A stretch of DNA of 64,000 nucleotides, taken from NCBI RefSeq assembly GCF_964204645.1, contig NC_134034.1:8115414-8179413 (forward strand), read 5' to 3'. This document shows positions 1-12,678 of this stretch, one piece after another. The notes beneath the pieces were generated by a model, which worked only from the letters and a program-made list of their open reading frames with translations, ran no database searches and was not told the origin of the DNA. This stretch comes from Tubulanus polymorphus (Eukaryota; Nemertea; Palaeonemertea; Tubulaniformes; Tubulanidae). The translations under genes were made by a program, and so were the position numbers. Each line of letters opens with the position of its first letter. Within the stretch, counting starts at the first letter, position 1.

Positions 1-45
1 ATTAGCGTAATCCATTGGAAATACGCATGAAAAATTTGATCTTTA

Positions 46-647
46 GGCCATACCAAAAGAAAACCGTGTTTCTCGGGCCCGACCGACCCGATATTTCGTC
101 GTTTCAAATAATCATTTTCAGATTAGAATATAATTGCCTACCGACCCTTTTTCAAAATTTTGAAGATAGATTTAACTTTTGAAAATATATATGTGGCCGG
201 CCGACTACAAAACGCTCTAATTCTCGTAAATATATTTTTTCTTAATCAAATTGTGATGTCAGCACTGATATCAACATCATAAAAATACTTTATTACATCG
301 GATTTATAAATTTGATTCTGGAAATGATACAGCCATGCTCAGACCATTTTGCTGATAAGACATTGATAGCGACCTTGAATTGTAAAATTCCAGGAATTCC
401 GTGAAATATAGTTTTTGAATAGTTAATTGTACAAACGCCAGAACTTCCTTTTATTATAGTGGTCTACAAGCTGTTAATCATATTCCTGACTAAAAATTTG
501 GTCCAGTGAAAGGTTTTTACGGCGACCTACCCATTTTCAGAAGTATACCAAATATTTTGTTTTCTATAAAAAGAAAAAATATCCCCCACCTATCTACCCA
601 TTTTGGTGATTGCCCCGCCCGAGAAACATGATTTTTTTGGTGTGGCG
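46..647. mobile_element. PIF/Harbinger-like MITE, about 600 bp
   Basis: The two ends are imperfect inverted repeats of about 33 bp: the left begins GGCCATACC, and the reverse complement of the right begins CGCCACACC. Both run into a shared stretch containing TTTCTCGGGC. The element is flanked by the trinucleotide TTA on both sides (43-45 and 648-650), the target duplication expected for PIF/Harbinger elements. No long ORF is present, so it is non-autonomous. The subterminal motif CCCGACCGACCCGA also occurs at the left end of the element at 20160, so the two may belong to related families. Superfamily assignment rests on TSD and TIR only. Confidence 0.7.
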
Positions 648-650
648 TTA

Positions 651-1967
651 ATGCTTCAAAGTCATTTAAGTTCTAAAAATAATTTATAAAATGAGCTGCC
701 GAACAGCTGGTTTTATAAACTGCCTGTAATTTCGGCGATAGTTTTGGCGGTTAAGGTACCAACTGTTACAGATTATAGGTGGTCAGTTTTATAAGAGGTC
801 GAATATGCAGATATCCAATCGGTGGTGCTTGACATTTTGAGAAGAGTAACTACAACCGTTCAATGTTTACAGGAGCACACCTGCTTAGACGTATCATACA
901 GAAATTTTTCATATTTCTTTGATATGATATAAGCGAAATATAAACAGATTGAGTTTTCTATTCATGTGAACATGTTCTTTTTGATCAATCTCTGATTTTG
1001 ATGGTGTCCTAATAGACACTTATTAGTTGATTAAGGAAAGAACCTAAGAAGATGACGTCCAAAAACATTGAGGCACGTGATTTAAACCAAACTCAAACAG
1101 TGTCAAGTTTTGAACCATAAATCTACATATTTTCTAATCTTGCAACGGATAACGGATAATCTGATAACGGACGTTGTGCTTTATTTTTTGTACACAGCCG
1201 ATTCTATTCAATTTTTACTAATTTAACTGCGATTGACGCATGTGAGTCTTGATCAAGGGTCGCGAAAGGAGAATATCTTTATCCACCACATTGACGGAAT
1301 CCATTCTAAATTACCCATCTGAAGTCACATTTTAAAGTATTGCTCACTCTGCCTTAGGCCATCCCGCTGCATGCTGCTACAGTTTTTCTTTTCACGCTGG
1401 GTTGATGGTAATATTTGTCTACGATAAGATCACCAGCATTTCAGTACATGAGAGTACTCGAACCCCCGCAGGGACTGGAACAAGTGCTTTCTTGAATGGT
1501 CAAGGACAGACTGCATATCGGCTGGACGTAAACATGCACTCTTTGTTTTTATTATTTAAGGCATGGACTCTAATTTGTTAAAGGGTCCATGTTTAAAATT
1601 AAGGAAAATGGGCTCAAATATGCATATCTGGCAGATACAGTTTTACAGTCAATTTAAGATTCTATACTAATAAAGCAAAAAACTAAGTGGGAAATAACTT
1701 TTGGACAGAGGTTCGATTTAATTGATTTTCTGATCACGGGAATTGCTCCAATTACCGTACATGTTAACACGTCTCGGCGGAAACTCTCGTTTATCAAATG
1801 TCAAGTGATCATAATGATAAAAATACTTTACTTTTGATACCTATAGCTAATCTACAGTTTTTATTTCTAACTACATGTACAACACAACGTATAACGCGTT
1901 AACTTTTACGCACAAAAAAGATCTCTTCGCATATTTCCCTACAGATGTATTGTGTATTGAATTACAG
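651..1967. other. no gene recognised
   Basis: AT-rich sequence without a convincing coding region. The first exon and promoter of the DUF7869 gene that follows should lie here or further upstream: its first recognised exon at 1968 opens in mid-codon. A short open frame from the ATG at 1875 crosses that exon in a different frame and is not the start. Confidence 0.5.
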
Positions 1968-4900
1968 GTGATCCATTTAGAGACTCAGATCTCAGTGAAA
2001 GTGATGAAAATGAAGAAAATCTGCCGCCAGCAATTAGCTCTGGTAAGCTCAACTTTAATGTGAAACTGAGTCCTTTGGGCTTCTGAAAACTGATCATTTC
2101 TATCTGAAATAGTAGTATAGTAAATCTATCGCATGTCGGGGATTTTAATGTCTATCTAACTATATATTACAATAGGTCTTAAACGCAAACGAGTACGTCC
2201 AATAGGATCTACAAAAAAAGCAAAGACAACTCACCTCAAGAATTTGTCTAATGATAAAAGCGGTAAGGTCTGTCGGTGTGTCTATCATCATCTTTAAACT
2301 TAGAATCTATATATTCGTACGAGACTAGCTATGTCGCCGCAGGGAAGTGTCTTGAGAATTTTTTTTGTGTGGCAGTGAATTTTCCTATAAACTAATGTTA
2401 AGGCAAAAAGCGGGCATAAACAATTTATATGGGGCCAAACGGTCGCAAACAAAGTTTCAGCCAACGAACATGATTTTGTTTTTTTTCCAGCAACTCGCTG
2501 TCTCATACCTGTCAACAAGCTATGCTCAACACACTGCTGCGATGAATGGTGCTTAGCTGAAATTCCCTTGCAAAAAATATCCGACGTTAGATCCGACTTT
2601 CAGTCATTAAAAATGTATGAGCAAAAACAATTCATCCTAGACTACCTTCTACATCACTCTATAGAAACTGATACCGATAGTCTAAACGTGATTTTCACAA
2701 TTGGTGCTTTTAAAACCTGCTCACGGGCTTGGATGTTAGCCTTAGGAATAAAGAAGTCAAGATACTACAGTATTAAACGAGAATTTACTGAAGGTATGTT
2801 GCATCTTTGTTTTTCACTTTCGGGTCTCAGTTTTCTCGAATTTTGTCATTCTAAAATAAACATTAACCTCTCATATCTCTCTTATTTTGTTAATTCATCC
2901 AACATTTCATAATGAGATATTTCATACATACTAATAATTTCCACACAACTAAGACATAAGTCTTTCATAGATACTTTCTCCTCGGAAATTATTTGGATTA
3001 CGAATACTGGTGGTATACTTATAAAATGATATTTTAATCTGAGGATGTTAGAAACGTATCTTAGACTGTCTGATTAAAAATCTGACTATTTCTCTTCAAT
3101 TTTAGGTAGCGCAAAATCTATATCTCCTCCTGGTATATCAAGATCGGGTAGTTTTACATCGGCAAGTCAAGTTACAATGGCTTGGCTACGGGAATACTGC
3201 GAAAAGTTTGCTGACAAATTGCCAAACCAGGAGAAGCTGCATCTACCATCCTGCCTTACAAAAGGGGACGTGTTCAGAATGTGTGAAGAAGAACTAGGCA
3301 CAGATAATGTTTGTTCTGAATCACACTTTTATCATTTGTGGAGAAATCATTTCGAGAACGTTTCTATCCCGAAGGTATAATTCTTCTTTTTACTGCATGC
3401 TGTAACATTCTCATTTTAAGTGTATTTCAAATCGATTCGAGTTTGAGCAATCCTGGAGAGAAGTAATAGATTATTATCATAACTATTTTCAGGTCGGTAG
3501 ATTTTCAAAGTGTGACAAGTGCGTTAAGGTAAAAGATCTCCTACAGGCGACCAAAAATAAGAAAAAACGCAAGAAAGTACTCAAGTATCGAGAAAAACAC
3601 TTACGACAGCAAAAGTAAGTGAATGTTTATGTTCACATCATTAAAATGCCACATCCAAATCTAACTGTTTAGATTTAGATTTTGATTCGCATACAGCGCG
3701 TGCTAAGTATTTGAACAGTGTTTTGATGAAATGGTCGTCTGGATTGAAATTCTCGCAAACTGATAAGATTCTATTTGAATGTTCTCATGCAAATGAATGC
3801 AAACTGATAAGATTCTATTTGAATGTTCTTATATTTGAATGTTTTCACGCCTATTTTTGGCCGTGGCATTAATTGTTTATTGGTTGACTGCCACAAAAAT
3901 TCATGCCCCGGTGCTCATCTTTGCGGTGACAGCAGCTAGTGCGCAGTAGTTTTGTATTCATAAATAGATCGTTAGGGTATTAATGATATATTGGGTCTAA
4001 TAAGAAAAAAATCCATTTTTCTCAAATCTTGAAAATATTTACTAACACGCTTTTGTGAAGCGCTTTTGGAGATTAAGAATTTCTTCAATTCGCATAAAAA
4101 CATCAAAAACGCAAACAAAACGTTAACAACAATGCGTGTTAGGTAATAAAAACAGGTTTCTTCACTGTTGACGTCATTTCTGTGGCATGAAAACAATCCT
4201 ATTTTCAGGATTTGAAATTTTTCCGATAAATCAGAATATGATGCCCCATGTCCATCTGCCATCATACATAAATTCTGCAATCGTGAGGAATTTTGGAATC
4301 ATTTTTCTACCAATGCACGAACTTATAATACGTAATTTTCTGTTTTTTATGTTCTAGTGTAGAGAGACAGAAATATTACAAACACGCCGAGAAAGCTCGG
4401 AAAAATCCAGCGAAATACATGTCCTTAATAATCGACGGAATGGATCAAGCGAAGACGTTTATTCCCCATTTTTCAACTGTACCGAAATCGATATCATCTG
4501 CATGGCGCATGAAAACGCATGTAACAGGTGTCATACTACATGGGAGACAAGTCTACGGTTTCTTCGACAAATGTGAATATCCGCATTCGGGAAATCTAAC
4601 AATGAATATTATTTTGAACATTCTTTTCCTTCATAAGGAAGATCTTCCCCCTACATTGTATTTGCAAATGGATAATTGTTGGAGAGACAACAAGAATAGA
4701 TTTGTTTTTGCATTTCTGCACATGCTTGTGCAAATGCGTATCTTTGACAAAATCAAAGTAAGCTTTCTGATGGTAGGACATACTCACGAGGATATCGACC
4801 AGCTTTTCTCGCGTTTTTCAACATATCTGAACAGACACGATGCTATTACGATGCAACAGTTAATGTCTGCCTTTGAGGCATGTGACAAAAAACATTCACC

Positions 4901-6698
4901 AGTAGGCATCGAAATCGACCACTGCTACAATATTTCGTCATGGCTGAGTGAGGAAATAGAAAAGATCTCTTTTCATTCGAAGCCTCATGTATTTAAAATA
5001 TCTCGAGATGCGAATGGCCAAGCAAAGATGACCACAAAAAAATGGTCAACAGATCGCGTGTGGATTGATTGCGATGGAGACAAGTTTGGACACCTCCTTC
5101 GAAAAATTCCTTCTGGAGTGCCGGATATGATCAAACCAAACTTCGACAATATTGAATTCAACCGGCTACGTAGTGATGTCGAACGTGCGTTCAAATTTAT
5201 GGCGAATGAAGATCGATCGTGGTGGAAAAAGTACCTCGAAGAATTGGAACTTAGAATAAATGAAGACGGTAAGTTAAGCTGAGGTTCTGTATTGAGAAGG
5301 CTTAATTGCGTTTCAGCTCTGAGTATCGGCCAATGCATCGTCCTTTTTCTAAGACAAGAAATAGTTGGCATAACACTCTTCATAAACAAACAATGTTAAA
5401 TGTTTCAGGAGATCCATACGAATTTTCCGACATGTGGATGCTTGGAGAAATCGACGAAGCTGTCAAAAACAAGCTAAAACAGTGTGAAGCCGAGAACGAT
5501 GCTGACGATGATACAGACGACGGGCTATCAGATTTATCTGACGATGATTCGCCAATACCCCGTGTAAGATTACTTAATTTGTCCCGCTTATTCTTTTAAT
5601 GAAGCAGAGCCCAAGAAGTAGTTACAATCGCAGTGCAGCATATTCTTATTTCATTGCAAATTTATGCCGGTTCTTCTTCGTTACCGGGTTGAATCAAAAA
5701 CTAAGGACAGCCAATTATCAAAATGACAAAATCTAAGCCTAAAACCGTCCATTAGTTTACTTAACTTGGTCTCGGGATTGTAATAGCAATTGTAATATTT
5801 TCTATTCAAGTTCTTTTGATTTCTACACATAAAATGTGACGAAATATTATTTCAGACGCTTTTGTACAAGTGCATGTAATTGCACTAACTTATTACATAC
5901 CGTATCGGTTAACCAGGAAAAGCTTTCACTTTGTAGCGAATGCTTTAGTTTTTATTAGAAAAACTAACAAATGAAAACACAGGCTTGTAGATACATGGGC
6001 CTGAAGGGTTGAAACGCCTCGCTACAAGGCGAATTGCACCAACATTTCTTCTACGTATCGATATTTTTATCGGCTTGCTAAACAGGACGCCCAATAGTTA
6101 TTATTGCTTACATCTATGGTGATGCTGTACAATGCATCAAAATAACGCATCGTTCATTTTTCATTGATTGGACGTCGAGTGTATGGCGAAAGTCAACCAG
6201 TCACGCATCAATAAACATAGTTTAATTACTCCAACTGCTAAAAGTATACTAAAAAACCTTTGCTTTCAAAGGTATCCATTTTGATGAACTATTATTATAT
6301 AATGACAGTGCTGTAATAAGTTGCTTGATAACGTTTTATTTTCGAAATTTTAGGTTGTAATTGGTAAGAAATCCGGAACTTCAACGGTCAAAGATGTTGA
6401 AAGAGAAATGGTAGTTGGCGATTTGTGCTTATTAGACATGGCAAAATATGCAGATTACTGGCCTCAAATAGGCGAGGTGATTGAAATAAATGACGAAGTT
6501 ATAAAACTACGGTGGTATAAAGGGGGGTTGACTGGAAAGATAGAACCGGAGGTTCTATTCAAAAAAGGAAATGGAAAAATTGACTGGATAGAGGAAGTTA
6601 GTCGGCCCGTAATTTGGAAATGGGGCTTCAAGCTTACGCCAAAAGGATACCTAACAACAGAAATAAAAGCATGCATTAACGCTTATGCAGACTTTTAG
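1968..6698 (+). CDS. multi-exon gene for a DUF7869-type protein (DDE/RNase H-like core)
   Basis: Eight exons join in one frame with GT/AG borders: 1968-2042, 2176-2262, 2491-2793, 3106-3374, 3493-3614, 4358-5268, 5409-5563 and 6354-6698 (TAG stop), about 755 codons. The order is an acidic Ser-rich stretch, a Lys/Arg-rich stretch, a Cys/His cluster around CSTHCCDEWC, a helical region, a CDKC-containing basic segment, the large core exon, an acidic Asp-rich linker and a C-terminal domain. The core has the hallmarks of the DUF7869 family found in many invertebrates: IIDGMDQ, MDNCWRDNKNR and VGHTHEDIDQ, resembling a transposase-type catalytic triad. Biological function is unknown. The first exon is not identified. 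It could be a domesticated transposase or an intron-rich mobile gene. No stop or frameshift interrupts it. Confidence 0.82.
4358..5268 (+). CDS. core exon of the DUF7869-type gene
   Basis: This 911-bp exon enters with one base completing a codon from the exon ending at 3614 and leaves in phase 1 into 5409. It opens with a basic segment that leads into KYMSLIIDGMDQ. Counting from the Met at 4419, the candidate acidic residues are D6/D9, D85/D90 (MDNCWRD) and E124/D125/D127 in the HTHEDID motif, spaced as in the family. The His pair H121/H123 sits beside the last acidic cluster. The fold is inferred from these motifs; activity is not shown. Confidence 0.85.
6354..6698 (+). CDS. C-terminal exon of the DUF7869-type gene
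   Basis: The acceptor TTTTAG precedes GTTGTAATTGG in phase 0, matching the phase-0 donor after 5563. The 114-codon segment includes GDLCLLDMAKYADYWPQIG and a stretch of alternating hydrophobic residues (EVIEINDEVIKLRWY) ending in a TAG at 6696-6698. The pattern suggests a small beta-rich domain, perhaps BAH- or Tudor-like, but no specific family is recognised. It lies 790 bp beyond the preceding exon. Confidence 0.7.
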   Translation, partial: VVIGKKSGTSTVKDVEREMVVGDLCLLDMAKYADYWPQIGEVIEINDEVIKLRWYKGGLTGKIEPEVLFKKGNGKIDWIEEVSRPVIWKWGFKLTPKGYLTTEIKACINAYADF

Positions 6699-9357
6699 TA
6701 GTCAAAAACGCGTACGTTCTCTGTAAACTTCAAAACAATTTATGACTAATTTCCAAGTTGTTTTTTGCCTCATATATTATATCATATTTAATGCAGCTAA
6801 ATATTTCAACTGACAGAATGGTCTTTGCACCTTTCTGGATATTTGTACGCAAAAATATCTTGCTAAGTGCAAAGATACACGCATTTTATAAAGTAACCGC
6901 CCATTATTTAGAATATAGATTACCCAGGCAGAGGCCGATTTCGGGTCAGCCGCCGTCTGTGTAGTCAGAGAGGTGGGAAGTACTTATAACCAACGAACAG
7001 CCGATGCTCACAGCGCGCAAATGTTTGTTAAGGTCAGCGAGCTCAGTGACGTCACGCAGAGCGTCCACACTTTATGCAGCTATCAATGTGAACCCTGACC
7101 CCGCCTACCTCAGTCATGTCAGACGCTCATCAGACGTCGAATGCTGAACAAACAGTTTAGAAACAAACAACGGATTCGTGACAAATACAATCAAATTGGA
7201 CTTCTGTTGAAGCAAAATGGTTGGTTAATCATTTTGCTGACTATTTTAGTTCAATTCAACTCCATATAAATTCATCAACTTATAATTGGCATCATAAATG
7301 GTTACTTGATTTGATTGACAAACATAAGAGAGAATTTTTGATACGTACATCAAAAATGAAATGAAACATGACGGATCTTACATATAAAAAGAGTTCGTCA
7401 AATCCTGAGCGAAGAAGCGGGGAGGAGGTCAAGGCTCACATTGATATGTTTATTGAATGATCCAGATATCGATCTAAACATAATCGTAATGGCTAGCAAT
7501 CGATACGAAAACATACACACGGCCAGTATCTTTCATCCCAAACATGTGTTAATTCAAAGTGCCAACCTGTTACAAATTTGTTTCTAGACACCACTGTCTG
7601 ACCGCAAATCAAAATTATGTACGCAGATTTCCGTAGCATTCGGTCTTCTTGGTCGGGAGTCGATGATTGAGCCAATCCGGGTCACTGACAGTAGTGATTG
7701 ATAGCTCTGCTAGCTGCCTTTTGAAAATTTTCAGTTCATGGTACAATGACGTATTTAAATTTCTGATCTCAGATAGGCTTACGATAATTCAATATATGTT
7801 TTCAATTGAACCATGCACTCTCCATGATTGAACCAAGCGATTTAACTGATTTGTGCAGCCATATTCCGAAATAGAGCGAATTCATCTTTTACGATGGAAA
7901 TTGCGTTCGATTTTATTTGAAAAGTCAACAGATCGACAAAATGGAAATTATAAAGTGACCGTAGAGTCATTTACTTACTTATCAACACAATCATTGCCTA
8001 TCACTATGATGAATCTAACAAAGGTCCAGTGGAATTATATATGAAATTTCAGAAGACTTTTATAAGCTAGTGTCGTGTAGTACAATATCAAATCTACAAT
8101 CAAATGAATTAAGTGTGACCAACTGTTCAAGAAAACATCTAATACAACTACGTTGGTATGCAATCAATCAAACAATCAAAAGTTTCGCTGGCCAATTCTA
8201 TATCGATTGGATGTATTCATTTTCATCAGTAGGCCTACACTAACTTACGTATAGGTGTGGTCTACATGTATTTGAAAGATGTAAAAGTTAAATCTATCGG
8301 CATTATTTCTTAGTTTCTATCCGCCTTTGAAAATAACAAATGTATTTGTCAATCTTTCTGCTAGAGGCGCCCAAATTAATCTAATCAGTATGCATCTTCC
8401 TGTGTAATTGTTCATCCTGTTCACCACTCCCATAAATATGTTCATATATTTTTTTATAATGTTTATTCCTGGGTATACTGTTCCCCTCAGGGGCTCACAG
8501 CCAATTTGGCTTCTAGTATATCCAGCTATATATATTGTACAAATATTGTTGAAATAATGATTCTTTCTTGTAAATTTGATGTGGCAAATAAATATGTATA
8601 TACATTTACTTGAATTATATATGAATTTACTTGTGCCATGCGTATTATAGTAAGATGTTTTAACGCGTATGCATTTATAGTGTTCAATTCGATCATTGAT
8701 CCAATATCGCCAAAAGGCCGGCCCAGTAGTCGTGTTTAATCCCGAGCTTTATTTGCCGAAACGCATCATGTTGTTCTTTAATTGAGTTCATTGTTTGTTT
8801 GGATGGCTTCAGTTAATGCTACACCGTTTAAACGTTAAAAGTAATTTCTACTGTCAAAACATATTGTATATTATTTGGCAGAATGTAATACGTGTTGAAT
8901 AAACCGCTCTGACGTGAACTCTCACGTATATAAATGTTTCATTTGTTATTTTCCACTGACTTTAAGGTTCTTTTTTGACAAAAACCAGGAAACGTTTTAT
9001 AAGAGCAATATTCAATTTGAAGCAGCCGATTGAGTCTTCTGGTTCGGATTAAACATTGTGAGCTACCTTTAAAATTGGAAATGATGATCCACGGTGTTAT
9101 ATGGATACGTTCCTGAATTAGAAGACATGATGAAGAACTACGTAATTGTGGAAACATTAATCTAAAGAGTGGGAGTAATAAATCAATTGAATAAATATGC
9201 GCAAACTCACTAATATGGTGGTAACAATTATAGAGCGATCATCATGAATGTAGACATAAAGACAACTTTTTATCTATTTTGAAATTTATCATATGCATTG
9301 CATTTTAAAACAAAAGGCCCACTGGCATGCATTTACACTGTGCAATACACACAAGTA
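6699..9357. other. gene-free stretch
   Basis: Only short open frames without recognisable similarity. Around 8380-8600 there is a repeat-like tail with a CCCCTCAGGGG palindrome followed by AT-rich sequence, resembling the 3' end of a retroelement or of one of the palindrome-ended families seen later. The missing first exon of the ZSWIM2-type gene could lie here or further downstream, but I could not find it. Confidence 0.4.
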
Positions 9358-9892
9358 AGTTCTAAAACAACCGCCAGGTGACCAGCTTCATATATCTATG
9401 ACACGGGTTCACTATTTATTCTGTTTTCTAAAACAACCGCCAGGTGACCAGCTTCATATATCTATGACACGGGTTCAATATCAATTTAGTTTTCTAAAAC
9501 AACCGCCAGGTGACCAGCTTCATATATTTATGACACGGGTTCAATATCAATTTCGTTTTCTAAAACAACCGCCAGGTGACCAGCTTCATATATTTATGAC
9601 ACGGGTTCACTATTTATTCTGTTTTCTAAAACAACTGCCGGGTGACCAGCTTCATATATCTATGACACGGGTTCACTATTTATTCTGTTTTCTAAAACAA
9701 CCGCCAGGTGACCAGCTTCATATATCTATGACACGGGTTCACTATTTATTCTGTTTTCTAAAACAACCGACAGGTGACCAGCTTCATATATCTATGACAC
9801 GGGTTCACTATCTATTTAGTTTTCTAAAACATCCGCCAGGTGACCAGCTTCATATATCTATGACACGGGTTCACTATTTATTTAGATGAGTT
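9358..9892. repeat. 66-bp tandem repeat, about eight copies
   Basis: The unit contains CCAGGTGACCAGCTTCATAT and ATGACACGGGTTCA and recurs every 66 bp from about 9358 to 9892, with the first and last units partial. Because 66 is a multiple of three, one frame stays open through seven full copies as a 22-residue periodic peptide (each starting MTRV and containing GDQLHI). Copies differ by a few substitutions, and one block carries a variant (CAATATCAATTT in place of CACTATTTATTC). No flanking coding evidence; treated as a minisatellite. Confidence 0.9.
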
Positions 9893-10104
9893 GGTGTTTA
9901 TATTTCTGAAACAGACATGCCGTGCCAATAAGAGCATTAATGGTTTACTATATCGCAGTAATTGGTAAATCGTTTTATTGAACACGCACAAATAAAATAC
10001 AGTCGTTGACCGGGAAGTTGGATCCCCGAAAATGAAGGGATTCCAAATTTTAATAATTCCATTTTCAAATAATAGACTGTTATATATAGTTTGTCTGTAC
10101 GATA

Positions 10105-10345
10105 TTAATTTTGAAATCTAGTCATTCAATCTAGACGATTGCCTTTGGTAAATTCACTTAGATCTAGATTAAAAGAGAACTAGTTTCACTGTGCGAAATT
10201 AAAGTTGAAATCTAGTCATTCAATTTAGATTATTTAGTTGACCCAGCCGACCACCTATTTTGGTTAATTAGTATATACTTAGATAGATCATAGGGAAGTT
10301 TGTGCAAACTGAAATCTAGTCATTCAATTGAGACAAATTTACCGG
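10105..10345. repeat. three spaced copies of a 20-bp motif
   Basis: The motif GAAATCTAGTCATTCAATT (with a C in place of the final T in the first copy) appears near 10114, 10207 and 10311, at about 100-bp spacing with diverged sequence between. This may be an old degenerate tandem array just upstream of the PHD/OTU/MULE element, possibly part of its terminal region. Confidence 0.5.
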
Positions 10346-10608
10346 TACCATTTAAATTCAATTGGTGAACAATTATATACCGGCAAAATTTACAATAGCG
10401 CAAATCACCAGGTAAATTAGTTGATAATCAGTTAGCATGCATCACACAGAAACAAAAGAAAAATATAATTTGTGAACAGAATTAATCCCAGCCACTATAT
10501 AAAGGGACATGTTTTGATAGTGAGATCATATCCAGCTAGTCTTTGACAGCGAAATATACACAGCGTTCAAGAAATTTTACAAGATATTACACAACCTTAC
10601 ACAACGAG

Positions 10609-12362
10609 ATGGCAGTCTATCCATGCGGTGTCTGTAGTAAAGAATGCAAAGATGAAACCGTTTTCTGTGAGAAATGTGAATTCTGGTTTCACCGAAAATG
10701 TGAAGGTCTCATGCTTCAACACCTACGATGTCTGGCAAGAAGCAAATACGATTACATTTGTGGAAGATGCACTGAGCAAAACGGAAAATTTAACTTTGTT
10801 GAGTCAATCAAGAGACTCCAGTCTGCAGCAGATAGTGGAATTGGCGAACTGAAGGCGGCCGCAGTAGTAGAAAATGTATTGCTGCGTAAAGTAGGCGCCC
10901 CACAGCCAGAAAGAAATAGCCATTTTTCGCACTGATGTCTTCGCCGAAGAAATCCTACTTCAGAATGGGAAACCCGATGATCGGATGCTGCAGTAAAGGC
11001 AGATGGGGATTGTCTATTCCATGCACTTTCATTGGCGGCGTATGGAGACGAAGATAAAGTCGCGATTGAACTGAGAGCAAGAATAACCATAGAACTTGCG
11101 AACAATGAAACCTGGTACCTCAAGCAGTACAACCCAAGTCTCGACTTAGTGTCCCCGCCGTTTCCTGAAGCATGCAGAAATGGAACGTACTCGTCAGCGT
11201 GGTGCATGGCAGCTGCAGCTACAGTTTTGAATCGAAATGTAGAATCGTTGTATCCGGCGGTAAATGGAAAAGAAGACTCCGTGATAAAAATAGTTAACCA
11301 AACTTTTCTGCCGAGATTGTAAAAAAGAAAAGCAGCCGCACCAATCACTACAATGTGGTCAAACATAAAGAGAAATAAAGAAAACAAGTTATGGACACCG
11401 AACCACTTTGTCCCTCTACTCAAACCGCCACCAAGAAAACGAAACCGCGACGAATCCAAAGCCCATCAGAACTCGCCCAAGAAGAAAAGAAACCGCAAAG
11501 AAACTGACAATAAAACTGAACCACCAACTGAGAATAAAACTAATGAAACCACAAGCGACAATTTCAATGTGTCTACGTCATCGAGATACCGAACACAACT
11601 GCAGAAGATTCAATTGAAGACCCAAGTCCAAATGATGAGTCACTGAAAATGACTGGGCCGTGATTTGAAATCGTGGGAGGTGCTACCCAGAGAGGAAAGC
11701 CAATGCTGGTAGACAACAATGGCTACACATTCACCGTTAAAAAGAAGACAAAATTAAAACCATACTGGTGTTCAGTGAGGAACAAGACGCAGCGATGCCC
11801 AGCAACAGTGTCAGAAATGGAGAATTTGCAGAAGGCAGTGCTAAGCACACTCATCAGACAACACCTGGAATTTTGGCATCAACGAAAACTATCACCATCG
11901 CGAAGAAAGAAGGAATGAACAATTTATTCAAAAGTGCTGCCAAAATTGTACAAGAAGCCATGGTAACCTCTGTCGATGTCGAAGTTCCCTGTCCGACACT
12001 ATCAGACCCAACGTAGCAAGCGAGACGCGTCAACTGCCACCGACAGAGTAAACGTCCATCAGAACTGTCTACATGTGATTTTGAAATTGACGAAAATTTC
12101 ATCGACAGCAGTTTTTTGCGCGATGATGTGAAAGTCGATGGAATGCGCCACATAGTATTTGCAACCGATTTACAGCTACGACTTCTGAGCAAAGCAAAAA
12201 CGTGGTAAGTGGACGGTACTTTCCGCGTCGTCAGAAAGCCTTTCACACAGTTATTTTCGATTCACGCCTTCCTAAAAAACAGCGAGGGAGAAATCAAGCA
12301 AGTTCCATTAGCCTTCGTTTTGATGTCCAGAAGGACCAAAAGAGATTTTGATCATTTCTCAT
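10609..12362 (+). pseudogene. decayed MULE transposon gene with PHD, OTU, FLYWCH and MULE domains
   Basis: Four domain signatures lie in order but in shifting frames. A PHD finger begins at 10609 (CGVC, CEKC, FHRKC, CGRC). An OTU-type cysteine protease domain follows at about 11000-11430, with the catalytic motif DGDCLFHAL and a late NHFVPLL carrying the expected His. A FLYWCH zinc finger is at 11673-11890 (GYTF, YWCSVR, CPATV). A MULE transposase start is at 12090-12362 ([16 protein letters not shown]). Frameshifts occur near 10900 and 10990. In-frame stops lie at 11320-11322 and at the TAA just before VDGTF. The transposase is cut off soon after its first motif, so the copy cannot be functional. 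MULEs carrying OTU and FLYWCH domains are known in eukaryotes; the PHD finger is less usual. Confidence 0.8.
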
Positions 12363-12595
12363 AAGTCAACACGTGTAATTCAAGTGTGATTTTGATGTGT
12401 GTAGAGATACATCGTGACTAGGTTATTGAATGGCGGCGCCATGTTTAAGCTGCGCGTCGTTCGTTGAATAGTGGAATTATCTTGATTGTATTATACGAAG
12501 TTTATTAAAGGTTAGTGTCAACAAATGGTCCATTACAGTCCCTCTAATTTATGTGGAGAGACGCTCTTAACCGGCAAAACCGTGGTCTGTTAATT

Positions 12596-12678
12596 AGGGT
12601 TTTCTGTTTCTTCACAGAAAACCCTATTGAGATTTGCGTGATTATTATTAGGGTTTCTTCTGCCTCGGCAGAAACCCT
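12596..12678 (+). repeat. pair of tandem hairpins starting with AGGGTTT
   Basis: The first hairpin (12596-12625) has a perfect 12-bp stem (AGGGTTTTCTGT with ACAGAAAACCCT) and a 6-nt loop. The second (12650-12678) has AGGGTTT/AAACCCT plus CTGCC/GGCAG with a 3-nt bulge and a 2-nt loop. Each is followed by ATTG. This layout matches the 5' ends of the other hairpin-led repeat families in the window, as if two element starts lie in tandem. Confidence 0.6.

Noticed and set aside
9398-9889. 163-codon ORF as a protein gene
   Set aside because: It is made entirely of the 66-bp tandem repeat; no splice context, no flanking coding sequence, and the period explains the open frame.
9358-9892. CRISPR array
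   Set aside because: Units are contiguous and near-identical without unique spacers, and the DNA is eukaryotic.
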